Notes: a model not told the origin generated them from the sequence alone. A stretch of DNA of 64,000 nt from Apricaphanius iberus (GCA_028564705.1 JAPXFQ010002758.1:868001-932000); one strand, 5' to 3'. Shown: positions 42,221 to 57,306, counted from the stretch's first letter. Numbers and translations are program-made.

Positions 42221-44685
42221 GGTCTTGGTCATTCTTTATTTGATCCTTCTACCTGTCTGTCTGCACTGGTAGCTCAAGTGAATAATTGATTTTAAATGAG
42301 ATAAAACTTTCACTGCTTTAGGTCAGGTTTACTAAAATGTCTGCTTGCTAAATACTAAAATTATATATTTTTTTTTCAACGGTTTTACAATTTACATAAA
42401 TTTAGCATTTGGTAAACTAGAATTTTGCATTTGGTATTGTTTCACAAGTTTGCAGGTTTTCAGTCTGCCCTTCCACAGTTCTTTTTGGCTCGTGTCCCAA
42501 TTTTATAAGCAGAAAGCTGCAGATGCAGTTTCAGCTTCTTCTTTAGCAAGATTTCGGTGTGCCCATGGGCAAAGCACTTAACCCCAAGTTCTCTATGGAC
42601 GTGAAACCGTTTGAATATCTTTTCTTTAGTGAGTGCATCTGGATGAATGTAGTTCCAGTGTTAAAGGATCTGAAATGATAGAAAATAGTTGCTCCTCATA
42701 AGAGTGAATGATCAATCTACCATTGTAGAAAATTTAATTGCATTTATAGGTTTTATTTATTACTCGGCATCTAGATAAAACATGGCTTAGTTATGGTGAG
42801 TTATTGCTGAGTTATGCTTAGTTATGCTGTCCTGTGACACATCCTGTTTGAATACTAAAACAGAGTTCTTTCTCTCAGCAATTTCATATCTACAACCGCG
42901 TATGCTCTCTGGAATCTCCATGCTGCATTTAAGAAACCTGGATGACGACGGCTGAACCATGGCTTCTCAGACGCACTTTTTTTTTTTTTTCCACAACACT
43001 ACACTTTGTACAATTGTTAATCATTCTTGGTTCTGGGCGACCCAGTAGATTCAGCACAAGAGTAGACTTTTTAAGGTATCTTAGATAAGCGGTTCTTTAA
43101 GATGGGGTCACAAACATGTTAGAGCGGGGTCTTAAGAGTGTCTTAGAAAAAGAAAAAATGAGCAAGATTGTGCATTCTATAAATTGAATAAAAGATAAAA
43201 AAAAAAAGAATAGATGAAGCAACATATATTCCTCTATATATTGGCTTTTGATGTTGGTTATGCTGCTATTGTACCAATTTTTAAGTCACTCAGAAAAAAT
43301 GTGCGCATGTTATATCAAGAATTGGGGTCACAGACTTCTTAATTTTTTTTACATTTGTGGGTCAGATACTGGAAAGCTTGTGAACCATTGCCTTAGGGGA
43401 AACCCTGTAGAACTCTCGAACAAACATTTGAACGTTTGCAAAGTTGCATTGAACAATGTCCTTTTAAATCGGGAATCACAACTCCATATTCGTAGAACGA
43501 TGAACACAGCTTAAAGGACAAAATGCTCATGCCAACTGTCCAACATGGTGGTAGAGGGATGATAGTTTGGGCTTGTTTTGGAGCCACAAAACTGTTATTA
43601 AACCCACCTCCCTTTAACAAACATTTTAGAGTTCATTCTGAGTCTTGACCCTGATAGAAATAACGTAAAATAAGTTGTGGGTCAAAATTGAGCCAAAATA
43701 ATGTTTGGCACTTATAAAGTAATCCCTGGAAGAAAAAAAAATTCTGCCCAATTTGGCTCTGCTGAATCATGAGGAGCAATATTATATTTTATTAAAAGAC
43801 CAGACTGACTTATCATGGCAAGGTGAAATGTTGAAGAGGCCAATTATGTTGTGGACTTGCATTATTAGGAATAATGCCTTATGTTCCCATTTTTTTAAGT
43901 CTGTAATTCAGTAACCTATTATTTGATGTTTGATGTCTACCTATAATAAATCACAAAAGCTAAAACCACGGCCACACAAAACCGTAAAAGTACTTACTAG
44001 TTTCTTAAGTTCACGTTGAAGCTTTCTAGGTGAAAGCGTCATACATCACCATTTTTCTACTGGATGGTTATAGTTTATTAAATTCAACAGATGCATCTTT
44101 GTCTGTTGAAGGTTCAGGTGTGTGTAGCTCCCCCCAGACTGAGAGACAAGAGCAAACAGGTCCATCACACTGCCAACCAGAGCTCCAGAGACCTGAACCG
44201 ATCGTGGAACACTTGGTGAAATGTAACGCTGCATGTAACTTACAAGTCTACACATGCATCTGACAATTAACTTGTAGCCTGTGGCAGGTTGCACAGAATA
44301 ATGAAACATATTTACCAGAAACAAAGGATGGAAGACCAGGATATAAATATATATATATAATGTCGTTTCTGGGAAATGTTTATTGTCCAGAAAGTCCAGG
44401 ATTCAGTTTCTGTTTATCAAAAGATGTCAATGTACTGAGGAATTTCTTAAAATTTAGCAGCTATGATTTTTTTTTTGTGTGTGTGACTGGACTTGAAAGA
44501 AAGTGACACTTTTACTTTTTGTGTCTCAACAACTAAATATAAATGACTCATCAGTTATCTGCTGTCTGTACATTCAGGTTTCACTCTATTAAATCTGTTA
44601 GACTACCTTTGCTGCTCTTCTCCCCTGAGGACAGAAGAGACACCTGTCACAAGGCGCTGCTCACTTCTCTGTCTGGTGTACAGAG

Positions 44686-44690
<5 letters not shown>
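42221..44690. other. Intergenic region between gmps and the family C receptor
   Basis: No exon recognised. At about 43380-43620 decayed sequence reads in part as a Tc1-like transposase fragment (PTVQHGGRGMIVWACF at 43529-43576). The rest is AT-rich spacer that should contain the receptor promoter. Confidence 0.5.

Positions 44691-44716
<26 letters not shown>
44691..44716. repeat. (GA)n microsatellite upstream of receptor start codon
   Basis: A GA dinucleotide run ending about 35 bp before the ATG at 44751, so it is probably in the 5' UTR or core promoter. Confidence 0.9.
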
Positions 44717-44720
<4 letters not shown>

Positions 44721-44750
44721 TTTCCTGACTCTGCTCAGCATTGACGAAGC

Positions 44751-47700
44751 ATGGAAATGAGAGGCCTCTGGCTTAGATTGTTTTGCTTTTTCTGTATGTA
44801 TAAATATCTCTGGGCAGCACCTACATGCAAGCTGAAGGCCAAGTTCAACTTGAGCGGCTACAAGAATGTAGAGAAGAAGAAGGTGGCCGTAGGTGGGATG
44901 TTTCCTGTTCACATGCGTGTTGCTTCAAGCAATGGAAACACTTCAGACCTGCCTGTCTCCTCGGGTTGTGCTGGGTGAGTGTGGAACCATCATAAACCTC
45001 TCTGCTTACTTGCTTTAAGATAAAGTTTAAAGATTTTAATAATCTTCTGGATCTGTGAGTTGATATATTTTTTGATGTGCTAATTATTAGATGATAGTCT
45101 GACACGACTCCCCTACTCATTAGGACCTCTGGGGCCAATTAACTACAGTAGGCGTCCTATTAAGAAAACAAGCATTTATGGTTTAATGTGCAACAATAAT
45201 TAAGCCTGTGAAGTCATAATGGAAATAATGCTGCAGAGCAGCCAGGATAGTTTGTACAAAATATGTATTTCTACAAAATAAGGGAGTAAAACTGATCTCT
45301 ACGCACCAAGCTGCTCCATGGCGGTGTGGGGCTCTAAACAGAATTTGATTCAATCTCCTACCATTTACCACAAATCAGCAAATATACTGATTTATCCAAA
45401 AACAACTATTCTTTACAGATTGGGCAAAGCCAATAACTAAATAGTTAAAGTGTACAGCTGGAATTATATTCACTTAACATGATTTCGGTGTGATAGGCCT
45501 TGGGATAATTTTGAAATGTAATAATTATTGAAAAATTTACTTAAATACATAAAATATTTACTGTAAATTTGTACTTTTAGATATTTTTTGGTGACCAGAA
45601 CAGCATATGATGGACATTATGTAAAAGAGGGAACCTCGATAATTTTTCAGCTCTTTTGTCATATATCTCACCTGTGACAAACTTACTTTTTAAAATCTTT
45701 GATTCAGATAGTAAATGAGACATTTGTGTCTCAAAATGTAATAATACAGGGTAAGACAAAGAGTATAGTTTTAGATTTTCATTTTACATTTGATAAGAAA
45801 TGGCATTGGTTCTAAAAATATATCTACCCTTCTAATTACTGATCTCCAGTATTTTGCTGAAGACACATGTTGGTAAAATTAAAGGATATGCTGGGGAAAG
45901 GTGTATGAATAATTTTTGTGTGAACCATAAATTTTTCAGATCAAACACATTTTGATATCAGTTAACGATATGCTGCTTTTAAATGATTTCCTTTAATGAG
46001 GACAAAAAAAAGCTATACTAACAAACTTGACCCTGTATTGTTTTAAAAAAAAGTCCACTGAATCTAATTAAGGCTTGTGCTTTTCTTGATACCAGTAGTC
46101 TTTTACGTTATTATGAAGAAGTTTTGACCCACTCTTTTTTGTAGAACGTTTTTGTATTCAACCACTATCTATCATAGCAAGTTATCAAAGATGCAAAGCA
46201 GCCCCAGACCATCACACTAACAACACCATGTTTAACGGTGTAGTGGGGAAATTAAAGGTAATCTAAACCAGACTCCCATATCTCTTAATCTCTGATATCA
46301 TCATTTGCTTAAAGCACTAACACACAATAACTCACGCCATTGCTAACACTTGAGGACCACATCAGGGGCCTCCAGGAATACAGATATCCTGACTGATGAT
46401 CCTCCCTTTCTGGGGGAACTCAGTAGTGGCAGGGGCCATTTGGTGCAGAGGCTGATGGGGACCAGAGGTTTACCTTGGGGCTTACGACAACGGTTTAGTA
46501 CCAAAAACCCAGGGAAGACTACACAGTACAACACCGAGTCTACATTTAATATCTCATCAAGACATGGCAAAGAGGCTACATAACATCTCTCTCTGTTGGA
46601 TTTCTTTTAGAGTTCTGGCAGATGATGAGACGAAGTGTGGCCGTCCCCAGGGGCAGGGAGGTCATCAGAACGTCTTTTTTCCATCAAAATGACCTGTGTT
46701 GTGAGCAAAGAACAGACACCAAAAGTGGCTTAAACATAGTAAAAGACCCCATGTGGGTTTTTTCGGTTCTGACAACAAGACACGTCTCAAAGTCATCTAA
46801 ATGGATCTAAATTGTGCGATCATTGTTTTTTTTTGTGTGTGTTGGCTCTGTTCATCACCCATTAGGAAATGTATTAACATCTTGAAATATTTTTTATGTG
46901 TATAAAAAGGGTAGGACAGTAGTGGGAAAAGTATTTCAAGATTATGTCTTTTTAGCGATTAGTAATCAACAGTAAAAGCAGCCGGGGAATACTCCATAAT
47001 GCAGACGACTAAATTAACCTTTTAACCACACTGATGTAGCTGAAGGACTCCTCTGTTTTTTCTTTTTATTTGGCTAGTGAAGCGCTGATATAACACAAAC
47101 ACAGGCAGGCAGAGACTCAGTGTTAGAGGGAGAGGCCTTTGTCGAAATAAATATGTTAAAACTTCAACGGGGACATAATTATCATTTTGCTTATCTGCAT
47201 CTCTCTGGAATTATTCCATATCAAACAGTCTGTGTAACTTTTTTTATTTCTATTCCCCCCCCCTAAAAAGCAGAGTTAGTTCAATGTCAGATTTATCACA
47301 ACCCAGACATTCCAAACAGTTCATCAGCCTTTCTGCTTCTTTTGGTCAACTGTTGTTTTTCTCTAGAAACTCTCATTGACACTATCGTTGCCCAATTTGT
47401 CTCCTATTGCTGCAAGTGAGTAGCCTGAGTGCCAGCCAAATTTAGTCCCACCCACAACATGGCTTGGAAGCTCGGTCTGGGATTCCTCCATTGAGGAGTG
47501 CCTATGACCGAACAAGATCTGGTCGGACCAATCAAATCCGGCTTATGATGATTGACAGGTTAAAAGTAATGTAATCAACCACGTCACCAAAGAGCGCCTG
47601 GGTTGAATTTGTTTACAACAACGATGGCTGCCGCTGGAGAAATGAGATGTGCAGATTCTGCCATCGAGTCTGTTCTAGAAGATATCAACAGCGCATTAAT

Positions 47701-50700
47701 TTTAAAAGAGGAAAAGATAACGTCCGTTGCTATGCAGAGCAACGTCACATACTTCTGTTACTCTGATTGGTAATAGGTCTATCCAATTGAGTGCAGAGGA
47801 ATTTTTTTCCTTTTTTTAAAACACGCCCCATAATCACAGCTCAATGGAGCAGTATCAGACTCACATTCTGGTTAGAATTGAGCATGGCTACGTCAGGCTA
47901 GCAATTGAGGCCTGCAGGGCTTAAGATGTTTTGGATTCAAATTATTTCCCAAATTGTTTAATCACGGTTAATTTATGATTTAACAAGACAGAGAAGTACG
48001 TCAAGTCAAAGTAGCTTAGAGTTTCCCATAGGAGGCATTTGTGGATTGTAACACAGTAAGAAAAACAACACAACTGTATGAATTTTAATGATATACTGTA
48101 TAGCTGTACACATATGTAAAGTGTTTCTAGGTATGGCCAGGTTGGTTTGAATAGTTTTTTCCCCTCGGATAGATGACATGATTATTTAAAACTGGATTTT
48201 GTGTTTAATCTTACTACAAAAAACCCCCCAAAGAACCACCAGAAGAACTCTAAAGGGCCGAATACATTTTAACATAAACGAGCATGAGGAATTTTAAATA
48301 TCAGTGTACCTAACACTAGTAAAAAAATTAAGGTTATATTTCACCGTCAGTAGCCTGATTTTAATTAATTCATGTTTCATTATGTTAGCTCTAGACTGAT
48401 AAAAGATGGCCTTTGAATATAGAGGCTGGACTTGTCTAATGATTTTAGTGTTCCTAGGTTCAACTGTTGGTTTTTGGACCATAGGGAGTGGCATAGCATG
48501 CTTCTGCCTTGGGCCGGCCGACTATAATAAATCTTTCTTCCTTGTCATTCCGTCTTGATTCTCTAGATTTAATTTCCGTGCATTCCGCTGGACACAGACC
48601 ATGCTGTTCGCCATCAATGAAATTAACCAGAGGGAAGACCTGCTCCCCAACACTGACCTGGGTTACGTTATCTATGACTCATGCTTCACCATCTCCAAGG
48701 CCGTTGAAGGAACCCTGACCTACTTAACGGGACAAGATGAAGCAGTACCTAACTACCGCTGTGGCAACGGCCCACCTCTTGCCACTCTAGTGGGTGCTGG
48801 GGGTTCTGATCTTTCCATTGCTACAGCCAGGATACTAGGGCTTTATCATTTTCCACAGGTAGGCCACAGATGACTGTCAGAACGGCAGATAAGATGAGAG
48901 AAATTAGTTTAAAGATAAAGCGTTTTCCCCTGTCACTTCTTCAGGTCAGCTACTCCTCAACATGTTCTGCACTGAACAACAAATTCCAGTTCCCCACCTT
49001 CTTAAGGACCATTCCTAACGACATGCACCAGGCCACGGCTATGGCCCAGCTCGTGCTGCACTTTGGCTGGACCTGGGTAGGCACCATCGCTGCTGATGAC
49101 GATTATGGCAAATACGGCATCAAGGACTTCAAGGAGCAGGTGGAGGAAGCTGGAGTCTGCATCTCCTTCTCTGAAACTCTGCCTAAGGTAGCCCATATTC
49201 CCCCACATTGTCAGATACTTCACCACGAAACCCTACAGTGTGGTGTCCTGTGTGTGTTAACGTTAGGCGAGCTCTCCAGAGGCCATCCGGGGCATTGTTC
49301 AAACCGTAGCTGAGTCCACAGCCAAGATCATTGTGGTCTTCTCGTCAGATGTGGACCTTAGTCCTCTCATCAGTGAGCTTCTTCACCACAACGTGACCAA
49401 CCGCACCTGGATTGCAAGCGAAGCCTGGGTCACCTCTGCCCTCATCAATGAGCCTGGGGTAAGACCTTCATCAGCCGATGGTATTTAACTTATTTGTTGG
49501 CGATATTACATCCCATCTTAATTTAATCAAAATTTTAAAAAACAATAGGATTTTTGACTGGAGGATCTGTTGAAAGGTTAGATTCAGTTTAAATCCTACC
49601 TGTAGTTTTATACATAACACAAGATGGACCTCAACAATGAAGTTAATAGCTTGTTCTTAAAGGGGCCAAAGGTAAAGAAGACTTCTTTCACCTTTAAAGA
49701 CCCACTCTGATGAATTGCTAATGAGCTACTGCTGCTCTGCTCTTTCTACGTCCTAGAAAACGACACAGGTTTTGGGACTTTGGCTTAAAATGGCATAATA
49801 ATAATTTTAAGACCACTAAGAACATTTTGAAATAGCTCAAAAGATAACTGGGTATTTAAACAACTTTTATCTCAATATATTATGGCAGTTTATGCAAATG
49901 CTATCAGAGAAATCAATACGGTTGCATAATGCTTACAGAAGCTGATGCTCTATTTAAGGAAATGAAACTATGAGGAAATCCACCATCAATGATCCTCTTG
50001 TGTGAAACATAGAGTGAGAAAAGAAAATGTAGCATTTTTCCTGTCAGAGTAACTGACCGATATGATTTACAGCAGGGTTTCTTAACCCTGTTCCTTAGGC
50101 TCCACTGTCCCGCTGGTTTTAGGTGTTTCCCTTCTGCCACACACCTGACCTGAATAACTGGGTGATTAACAGGCTTCTGTACACTTGATGACATGCAAGA
50201 GCTACTGCTATCATTTGGATCAGGTGGGTCGGAGCAGAGATGGAGGTAAAACATGACGGACAGTGGGGGCAGAGGAACAGAGTTAAGAAACACTGAATAT
50301 AGTGACGTATAAAGCCACCATAGTATAGTGTGGACTGTAAATTAATTTAGAAAGTGACTCTGACCAGAGGCTCTAAGAACCCTTTTCACAGTCAGGTTTA
50401 TTTGTAGAACACTTTTAGCAACAAGTAGAACACCCCCCAAAAAAAAAAAAAATTAACCCATTACACTGCAGTGGCAAAATGTAATGAAAACCTCAAATCC
50501 AAACTAAAATTAAGATCTTCTACTAGGTATTATTAATCAAATGCAGCTCTAAACAGATTAATTTTCAGTCTATATTTAAAGAAACTCTGTTTCAGCATTT
50601 TTGGAGTCATCAGGAAGTTTATTCCAGATTGGAGGAGCAAAAAAACAAAACAACAATAACAAAAGAAGGAAAGCTGCTTCTTCGTGTTTGGCTCTGATTC

Positions 50701-53700
50701 TGGAGCTGCAGAATAGACTTCAACCAGACCTGAGTGGTCTTGAAGGCTGATATGACAGAAAAAATGATTTATGGATTTTTCTGCTAAAACATTCACTGAT
50801 GCATAAAACAGCAACAGTATTTTAAAGCTACAGGCAGCCAGTGTGAGGACTTTAGAACTGGAATGATGTGTTTACTTTCCTGGTTCTAGTGAGGACTCGA
50901 GTAGCAGCAGCGTTCTGGATCAGCCGCAGCTGTCTGATTTACCTTTTTAGCCAGACCTGTGAGGACACTGTTGCAGTAATTAATTTAACTAAATACAAAT
51001 GCACAAATTAGTCCTTTAATCCTTGTAATGTTTTTCAGGTGATAGCATGCCGACTTTGTAATTATCTAAATGTTCAGGTCTAAGTCCATCGCTGCTGCCA
51101 GATTTCTGGCCTGCTCAGTAGATTCTAGCTGTAAGAAAAGATGGTGTGTGCTTACTCTTGATCAATTCTGTTCAGGTTCAAAAATAATTTCTTCAGTTTT
51201 TCTTCGATTTAGCTGAGGAACACTGGAAGATTTCTGGTAGTGCACAGCATCCTCACTTTATTCCCTGTGTAAATTATCGTTGACTTCAATGAAAACAATA
51301 AAGTGTAAAACAGGGCCCTGAAATCATTAGTTGTTTCCACGATTTAGCAAACCTAAATTATATGACTGAATATAATTATATGACCTTTGACAAGCTTAAT
51401 GACATTCTAAGGAGGTAATTCAGCTATTTCAATCAGCTTTAGAATAGTATTTGTCTAAATTACTGTGAGATATGCTTATACTGAATAAAAACCACAATCG
51501 AATCTACTTTTGTCCAGATATTGACTGATGAAAGCACAAGCTAGCTTATAAAATCACGACCTATGGTGTATTCCGATTTTCTTTTTCCAGGTGAACTCAA
51601 TCCTGTCTGGTACCCTTGGCTTTGGGGTGAAAAAGGCTGACATCCCTGGTCTCCAGCGCCACCTACTGGGTCTGGATCCCTACGCGGATGCCCTCACAGA
51701 GGAATTCTGGGAAACGGTGAATTTGACCCAAGAAACTGAAATGTGCCACACATAATAAAAAAAATAAAATTAGAGGAGGTAATGTTGTGAATTCACTTAT
51801 GTTTTTTTTTTTTTAGCTTTTTAACTGCACATTGAACTATAGCAGAGCGATGAGAATGGCCAAAGAGAAAGCCAAGCAGGTGAACGGTACTCTGTCCAGA
51901 GCAGCGAGGGGGTTACCAGATGGTCTGTGTTCTGGCAGTGAGTCTGTGGCTCAGCTCAATAATACCTACTCTGATGTCTCTCAGTTGCGAATCACTTACA
52001 GGTCAGTAACCACAGCTCAGACAAGCTTTAAAGAAGTCAGTGATGCTTGTAATGTCCTCCCTCCATCTTTTTACTGCTGCAACTGTGACTGCTGTTTACA
52101 TTCTAGTTAACCTTTTACACAACCATTGATGGGAACAATATGAGTGACACAATTTCAGGGACTGCTAACTATACTTACTGTATATGTAAACAGTCTTTTG
52201 AGGTTAGAACGATAATGACATCGCTAAGATTAAATTGGTTTTCACAGTGTTTACAAAGCAGTGTATGCTGTGGCCCACGCCTTGCACAACCTGGAGCACT
52301 GTGAAGAAGGAAAAGGCCCTTTTGTTGGAGGCTCCTGTGCCAACATCACTAATTTTGAGCCTTGGCAGGTAGGCATGTACAGATTATTACAGATCTTTTT
52401 GTTTGCTTAGTGCTCATAAACAGTGTTGGCCATCTTACTTTGAAACATTAAGTAGTTACTAATTACTTCTCCAAAAAAGCAATCCAGTTACTTTACTCAT
52501 TACCTATCTTCAAAAGTAATTAGTTACTTTAATCATAACTTTACTCACTTTTCAAAAACATGATGCACAACCTGAATATGCTATAAAGCGATTAACCTTT
52601 CAGCCTAATTCTATTCTTTGTGCATACTCCATTAGATGAAATTTATTCAAGGGAAACTGTCTCTTATTAAAACTGTTTTTATTTAGTTTCACTTTTAACT
52701 TTATTCTCATTGCAGCTACCAAAAATTAGATTAAATGCTACAGTCTCTGATTAGAAGAATTTTTAACCTACATTTAGCTGTGTTTTAAGAAAATTTCTCC
52801 AGTTAACCTATATTTCTGCTTATCCCACCATATAAAAATAGCTAAAAAGCAAAAAGCTTTTCTGGGGGTTTCACTCCTTCACCCGAAAATAAGTAAATGG
52901 CCCACAGCAATAAAATTATTTATATCGAAGTCTCTCCAGACTGCATTACTAATTATTAGCATTTATTTCTCTTAACAGTTGGTAAAGGGCAGACAGGAGT
53001 AATAATGAGTTTCTAAAAATTATTTTCACCTGTTTAGCAGGACGGGGGGCCGTTGGAGGTTTGCCCGCTGGAATTGGATGTGTTAGCCGTTGGGGTCATG
53101 TCAGTAGGTGCCTCTGGGGTTTTTCAACAAGTGGCTAGATTCTTGCTCGGGCCTAAGGTGGAATTTTCCTCTGCAGCCTATATCAAAGTTTTCTTCCCAC
53201 ACAAAGTGCACAGTGGACACTAATGTTTTTGTTACTTTTTGCTGAGTCAAATCAATGTAATGGTGGGATTTCTAAGTATTAAAACGCTAGATGGTCCTAC
53301 TCTGTCCCGCTCTCCATGCTACCTCTTGTTGATCTACAGACGTGTCTGTTTTTACCACTGATGTCTCACATTCTTATGTTATCATGAAACACTCCAAAAA
53401 AAAATCATGGTTTAGTAATGCAGTCAAAATGCGCCACACATTCTCCAGTATGCAGGCAGGCCAGTCAAGTACCCATACCCTCTTCCTCTGCAGCCAGGAC
53501 TTTGTGATGTGTGCAGAATGTGGTTTTGCATCGTCTTGTTGAAATATGCATGGTCATCCCTGGTGAAGAAAGTCTTCTTTAAGGCAGCATATTGTGATCC
53601 AAAATCTGTTTGTACTTTTCAGTAGTAATGGTGCCTTCACATCTCTTCATTAAGTTATGCACTGCTGAAGGTGAAATATTCAAATCTCTTCACAGAACAT

Positions 53701-56700
53701 TGATTTTAAACATTTAATGATTTTCTCACACATTTGTTGGAAAACTGGTGATCCTTGGCCCTTCTTTGCTCCTAAATTGCCGGAACTTTCTTAGATGCTT
53801 CTTTTTTACCAAATCATAATAACTTTCACCTGTTGACATAATCTGTTTCAAATTACATAATTATTTAACCAATTTACCTGATTGATAGTCCTAAATTGCT
53901 TCTGTCCCAACCTTTTTTGGAATTTATTGTAGGTCTGAATGACAGAAAAGGATTTATATTTAGATATGAAATTAAGCTTACCAGACAAAACATGAAGTAT
54001 TTTGTGTTGAATCTTTCTGCAATGGAATAGAAGTCAAAGCAAATTTAGAAATCACAACTTTACTTTTGTTATTTGCGTACTTCATACTGTCCCAACTTTT
54101 TCTGATTTGGGTTTGTAGAATCTACTTTTTCAAATTATTTTGCGATTTTTCTTCCCTTCTTTAGTCTTTACTTGAAAAAGTAACTGGGTTAAGTAATGGA
54201 TTACTTCTAATGTGTTGCCATCACTGCTCATAACTCTCTGACTATGTCTTCCCTAGTTGATGTATTATGTGAAGAACGTGCGTTACAAAATGCCTAACAC
54301 TGGGGAGGAGATCTACTTTGAAGATGGTGACATAGAGGGCTACTATGACATCATTAACTGGCAATTCAGTGATGATGGAGCGATATCTTATGTCACTGTT
54401 GGACACTACAATGGATCTGCAGCTCCAGGAGAGAGGATGCACATAAGGAATGACTCCATTGTTTGGAACCATGAAGAACTGGAGGTCAGTGAGATATTAG
54501 TTAGTACAGAAATATTTCTATGTCATGTTAAGGTGTCTAAAGTTATCTCCTGTATGTATCCAAGCCTCCTCGTTCAGTGTGCAGCGAGAACTGTCAGCCC
54601 GGCACAAGGAAGGGGATCCGGCAGGGCGAGCCAGTCTGTTGTTTTGACTGTATCCCATGTGCTGACGGAGAAATCAGTAACACCACAAGTCAGTACACAG
54701 CTTTGCAGTTTCTCTGAAAGTGATGCATAGTAGTTGAAATATATATACATATACCAACTTTCCATCTTCCTCCAGACCAAAACAATTGAATGTTAGGGTA
54801 AGTGGTCTCTCTAAATTGCCCTCAGGTATGGGTGTCTGCGTACATAGTTTTTTGTTCTGTGTGTTTCTGTGTTGCCTAACAATGGACTTGCCACCTGCCC
54901 AGGGTATACCCCTCCTCTCGCCTGATGATTGATGGAGATAGGAACCAACCCCCCCCCCCCCCAAAACTTTAAATAGGATAGACCGTATAGATAATCGATG
55001 GATCTCAACTAATAGTTTAGTTAATTATCCATTACCTTGCAAGCTTCTGGAATGATATTTAACCACTTCTGTTGAAAGACATAGTTTATTCAAATGGGTT
55101 GGTTTCCGTTTAAAGACAGGTTGTGGTCAGGACCTTTGGGATAGCCATTTAAGAAGGTTAATGTTAGCTTCGTCCATTCTAAAGATAAATGGATGATCCA
55201 TTTTGAAGGTAATTGACCTATGCCCTCTGGAACACGTCAATTATATTCTCATTTTATCAGTAAACCTTTGCCCTGCTTGACATTAATGTTGGAGCAGGGC
55301 TTTGTTTCATACTAACCACCCTCTTGGTCTATGGGAATGTAAAACTGGCTTCAATATGGGCAAGGACACTGGTGTTGCCAACAGCTTCTATTTCACTGCA
55401 GACTCGAGCCTTGGTTGTTGGTAAACCTGTGGATCTGTCATCGCTTAGGAATTGCTCCAAGACCTTCCATCTTGTATAAATCTACGATCTTATTCTCCTT
55501 CTTAGATCTTCAATGACTTCCTTAAACTTTCAAATTTTCCTAAGTATTGGGCTTTTTAGTTAGTGCTGTCAAACAGAAAATAGAAACTTCCGCACAGCTT
55601 ACTGAGTCATTATGGTGAATGCACATACATATTTGAGCCTTTTAATCCTTTGTTGATAACATTTTTTACTTTTTTAGGTGTAGATCAATATTTTTTTTAG
55701 TTTAAATAACTTTAGCTGAGTACAGCTGGATAAATGTAGCTCTAATGTAAAAGCATTTGAAATTACATTATAGAATTGTTTACAACTCGGCTTCTAGCTC
55801 GGTCTGCTCCAGCTGTGCACTGTTCAGTCAGAAGCTTCTTCAAAACTTGTGATACATACTGCTACAAGAGAGCCTTCCTGCCAACAGCAATCTAGTCCTG
55901 CTAATAGGAGGAAGTCTTAATACCTCACAGTGTTTGGTGAGTTTGGTGGAGGTGATGTCCAACTGCCGACGTTCCCCTTTTCAGTTTGGAGAACTCGGCT
56001 TCTAGCTCTGCGTTGTTTAATTAGCTCTTTATCCTTTTATTGTTAACCTGCAGACCTTTGTTGTTCTTCATCAGCTGTAATTTTTTTTGTTTCTTACATT
56101 TCAGTACTTTCAGTATAAAACATTGACACGTTTTTATTTTATTTATTTTTTTATAACCACTATGTTCCACAAATCATGAATGAAAAGGGTCAAAGTTGAA
56201 TTTTGATTTGGCTGTGAGGCAAAGGGTTGCTTCATTGCCTTGTTTCTTCAATGGATACATGTATTTAGGTGTATAATATGGATATTATGCACCAAAACAG
56301 ACTACATATTTATCATAGTTTCTTGACCTATTGCCAGCAGTTTGACCAGTCAGGCCACCTCGGAAGCAGCTAGGAAACAGAAACCTAGAACTCCAAATCC
56401 CTGAACAGGCTCATGCTGGTGACATGTTGTAAGGCTATGCGCTTTAATTGTCCCAAATAAGGGGAGGGAAGTGAGAACGGTTCAAGGGAATCACTGGTCT
56501 GTTCATCACAAGCATGTTTTGCTTTGCATCTTATGTCCAGTTGAAAATAAAAAGAAAACTCTGTTGCACAACAACAACATTTTCCTGTTTTCCCTCTTGG
56601 ACAGATGCCCGTGAATGCTTCCAGTGCACTGGAGATGACTGGTCTAATGAGGCCCATGATGCCTGTGTGCCCAAAATCATTGAGTTTCTGGCCTTCGGAG

Positions 56701-57306
56701 AACCGTTGGGAATCACTCTAATAGTCATCTCTGCCTTTGGCGCTTTAGTAACCATAGCTGTTGGGGTGAGATTCATGTAAAAAAAACTAAAAAAAACAAA
56801 AACCTACTGTTAAAATTATATGTTTACATGCAGTATGAAAAAAAGCTTGCTATGAAGAATTTAACTACTTTATTATTTTTCCTCACTATCTGACACTAAA
56901 TCAGGCTAAAACTTTCCTCATTTTAGGTAATTTAGGATTACCTGTCGATGAAACACTACAATAATGTAAGAGAGAGAGAACTTTTTAAACTTTTGAAATT
57001 GAATATGTCCTTACATTCTTCAGATTCAGACATTTACCTACACATCTTTGGAATTTGGTAGATTCTCTTTAAACTGTACGGATTGTGTCAAGAATTTTGG
57101 GTGTACTTGAGCTATTTTCTTCTAACAATAGTTTGTGACATTTTGATGCATTTCTTCTGACAGAACTGGTGTAATTCTGTCAGTGGTGTAAGCCACGTTG
57201 CTCACACACGCCTTTTCAGATCTGTCCACAAATTCTATATAAGATTGAGACCAATGTGTTACTAATTTAGTGCTATGCTAGGAATCTTTCTTTTTAGATA
57301 ACCCTT

